This document shows positions 11,443-12,542 of a stretch of 12,542 bases of DNA, piece after piece. The notes under the pieces were generated by a model. That model saw only the letters and a list, made by a program, of their open reading frames with translations. It searched no databases and was not told the origin of the DNA. A program made the position numbers and the translations under genes. The stretch spans positions 1 to 12,542 of the forward strand of contig CAZPLZ010000100.1 of assembly GCA_964587525.1 (NCBI GenBank). The letters are read 5' to 3'. This DNA is from CAZPLZ01 sp964587525. Lineage in GTDB: Bacteria > Oederibacteriota > CAKKQC01. Position 1 is the stretch's first letter, and each line of letters begins with the position of its first letter.

Positions 11443-12542
11443 ATGTGTGGCATCGTCGGCTACATCGGCAAAGGAGATGCGACCTCAGTCATCCTGGACG
11501 GGCTAGCCCGTCTCGAGTACCGGGGTTATGACTCCGCGGGTGTGGCGGTCATCCAGAACGGTTCCCTCAAGGTTCGGCGGTGTGTGGGACGGCTTGCCAC
11601 CTTGATCGAATCGCTCAAACATGACCCCCTCGAGGGCGGCACCGGCGTTGGACACACCCGCTGGGCCACCCACGGAGTTCCCTCAGAGGATAACTCGCAT
11701 CCGCATAAGGACTGTACCGGCTCGATTGCAGTCGTGCACAACGGCATCATCGAGAACTACCAGGAGTTAAAAGCGGAGCTTTCGGCCAAAGGTCATACGT
11801 TCAAGTCAGAGACCGACACCGAAATCGTGGCACACCTCATCGAGGACGAGTTGAAACAAGGGGCGGAGAACCTCGCCGAAGCCTCCCGCCGGGCACTACG
11901 CCGGGCCAAAGGTGCCTATGCGCTTGGCATCCTGCGCCGCCAGGAGCCTGGTGTGCTGGTGGCCGCGCGCCTGGGCAGTCCCCTCATCGTCGGTGTCGGG
12001 GAAGGTGAACGGTTCATCGCGAGTGACGTTCCGGCAATTCTGAACCGCACCCGGAATATCATCTATCTCAATGATGGCGAAGTGATCGAACTATCCCCCA
12101 ACGGGCACCAGGCCACCGACCTTGAAGGCAACCCAAGGCGCCATGCGGTAACCAGCATTGAATGGAACGTGGATGCCGCGGAAAAGGGCGGGTTCGAAAC
12201 GTTCATGCTGAAAGAAATCTACGAGCAGCCCCGCGTCATCCGTGAGACGCTGCTGGGCCGGATCTCTCCTGACAAACAAAGCATCCTCCTCAAGGACATG
12301 AACCTGTCCCCGGAAGAACTCAAGACGGTCCGTAAAATGTTCATCGTTTCATGTGGAACTGCGTACTACGCGGGCGTGGCCGGCAAGTATCTGCTGGAGC
12401 AGTACACCGGGTTGCCGGTGGAAACAGAGGTGGCATCCGAATTCCGGTATCGATCCCCCAAACTGGACCGGAACACGTTGGTGTTCGCGGTAACGCAGTC
12501 CGGCGAGACGGCAGACACCCTGGCCTCCATCCGCATGGCCCG
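11443..12542 (+). CDS. glmS: Glutamine-fructose-6-phosphate aminotransferase (isomerizing), 5' part only
   Basis: 366 codons are visible; the gene continues past the window (full GlmS is about 600-610 residues). MCGIVGYIG puts the catalytic Cys2, exposed after Met removal, at the start of an Ntn-hydrolase glutaminase domain; further hallmarks are RGYDSAG (27-33), HTRWATHG (71-78), HNGIIENY (99-106) and SETDTE (122-127). After the linker, KGGFETFMLKEIYEQP (248-263) marks true GlmS, and the first SIS domain begins with SCGTAYYAG (303-311) and TQSGETADT (351-359). The enzyme makes glucosamine-6-phosphate from fructose-6-phosphate and glutamine, the first committed step to UDP-GlcNAc for peptidoglycan and LPS. 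No glmS ribozyme fits into the 32-bp leader. UDP-GlcNAc is also the probable donor for the transferase at the opposite end of the window. Confidence 0.97.
   Translation, partial: MCGIVGYIGKGDATSVILDGLARLEYRGYDSAGVAVIQNGSLKVRRCVGRLATLIESLKHDPLEGGTGVGHTRWATHGVPSEDNSHPHKDCTGSIAVVHNGIIENYQELKAELSAKGHTFKSETDTEIVAHLIEDELKQGAENLAEASRRALRRAKGAYALGILRRQEPGVLVAARLGSPLIVGVGEGERFIASDVPAILNRTRNIIYLNDGEVIELSPNGHQATDLEGNPRRHAVTSIEWNVDAAEKGGFETFMLKEIYEQPRVIRETLLGRISPDKQSILLKDMNLSPEELKTVRKMFIVSCGTAYYAGVAGKYLLEQYTGLPVETEVASEFRYRSPKLDRNTLVFAVTQSGETADTLASIRMA

Noticed and set aside
1..12542. CRISPR array, IS element, prophage, toxin-antitoxin or defence cassette, tRNA/rRNA
   Set aside because: No regularly spaced repeats, transposase or integrase motifs, paired small toxin genes or RNA-gene signatures were seen; the DNA is nearly filled by recognisable metabolic and ribosomal genes.

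Overview
The window is a housekeeping segment of a GC-rich, Gram-negative-type bacterial chromosome. Evidence for this is the signal peptide on the TPR protein, the acyltransferase and undecaprenyl-phosphate sugar transferase, and the gene order tyrA-aroA-cmk-plsC-rpsA. That order recurs in several deep-branching phyla. Together with the CxxC/CxxC-type bL28 it suggests an uncultivated lineage such as Omnitrophota, NC10 or Nitrospirota, but the assignment is an inference that I cannot confirm from this window.

Layout. Two blocks diverge from a 15-bp gap at 5825-5839. The left block (minus strand, 5824 down to 1) reads tyrA, aroA, cmk, plsC, rpsA, then a structured repeat, then the 5' part of a WecA/TagO/MraY-type phospho-sugar transferase cut by the window edge. 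The first five genes overlap or sit 3-4 nt apart and look like one operon joining aromatic amino-acid synthesis (tyrA, aroA), CMP recycling (cmk), phosphatidic acid synthesis (plsC) and translation (rpsA). The right block (plus strand, 5840 to 12542) reads a secreted TPR-repeat protein, a galactokinase-family GHMP kinase, ribosomal protein bL28, two tandem Gfo/Idh/MocA oxidoreductases, and the first 366 codons of glmS. The kinase, bL28 and both oxidoreductases overlap end to end and are probably translationally coupled. glmS follows after 32 bp with what looks like its own promoter.

Noncoding DNA is scarce. The three notable pieces are: (i) 474-595, a hairpin-rich element bounded by a perfect 20-bp direct repeat, with mutually exclusive pairing options; (ii) the 5803-5839 divergent promoter region, where a near-symmetric AT-rich core could serve both strands; (iii) 11411-11442, a C-rich tract followed by an extended -10 placed exactly so that glmS would be transcribed from its own ATG (leaderless). 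The TPR gene has the same geometry.

Most of the content is conventional. I found no CRISPR array, tRNA/rRNA gene, insertion sequence, defence cassette or obviously new multi-gene system. The points most worth a second look are the repeat element, the symmetric divergent promoter and candidate leaderless genes, the galactokinase with Gly in place of the usual sugar-contacting Glu, and rpmB embedded in a sugar-metabolism operon beside a Gfo/Idh protein lacking the canonical glycine-rich loop.
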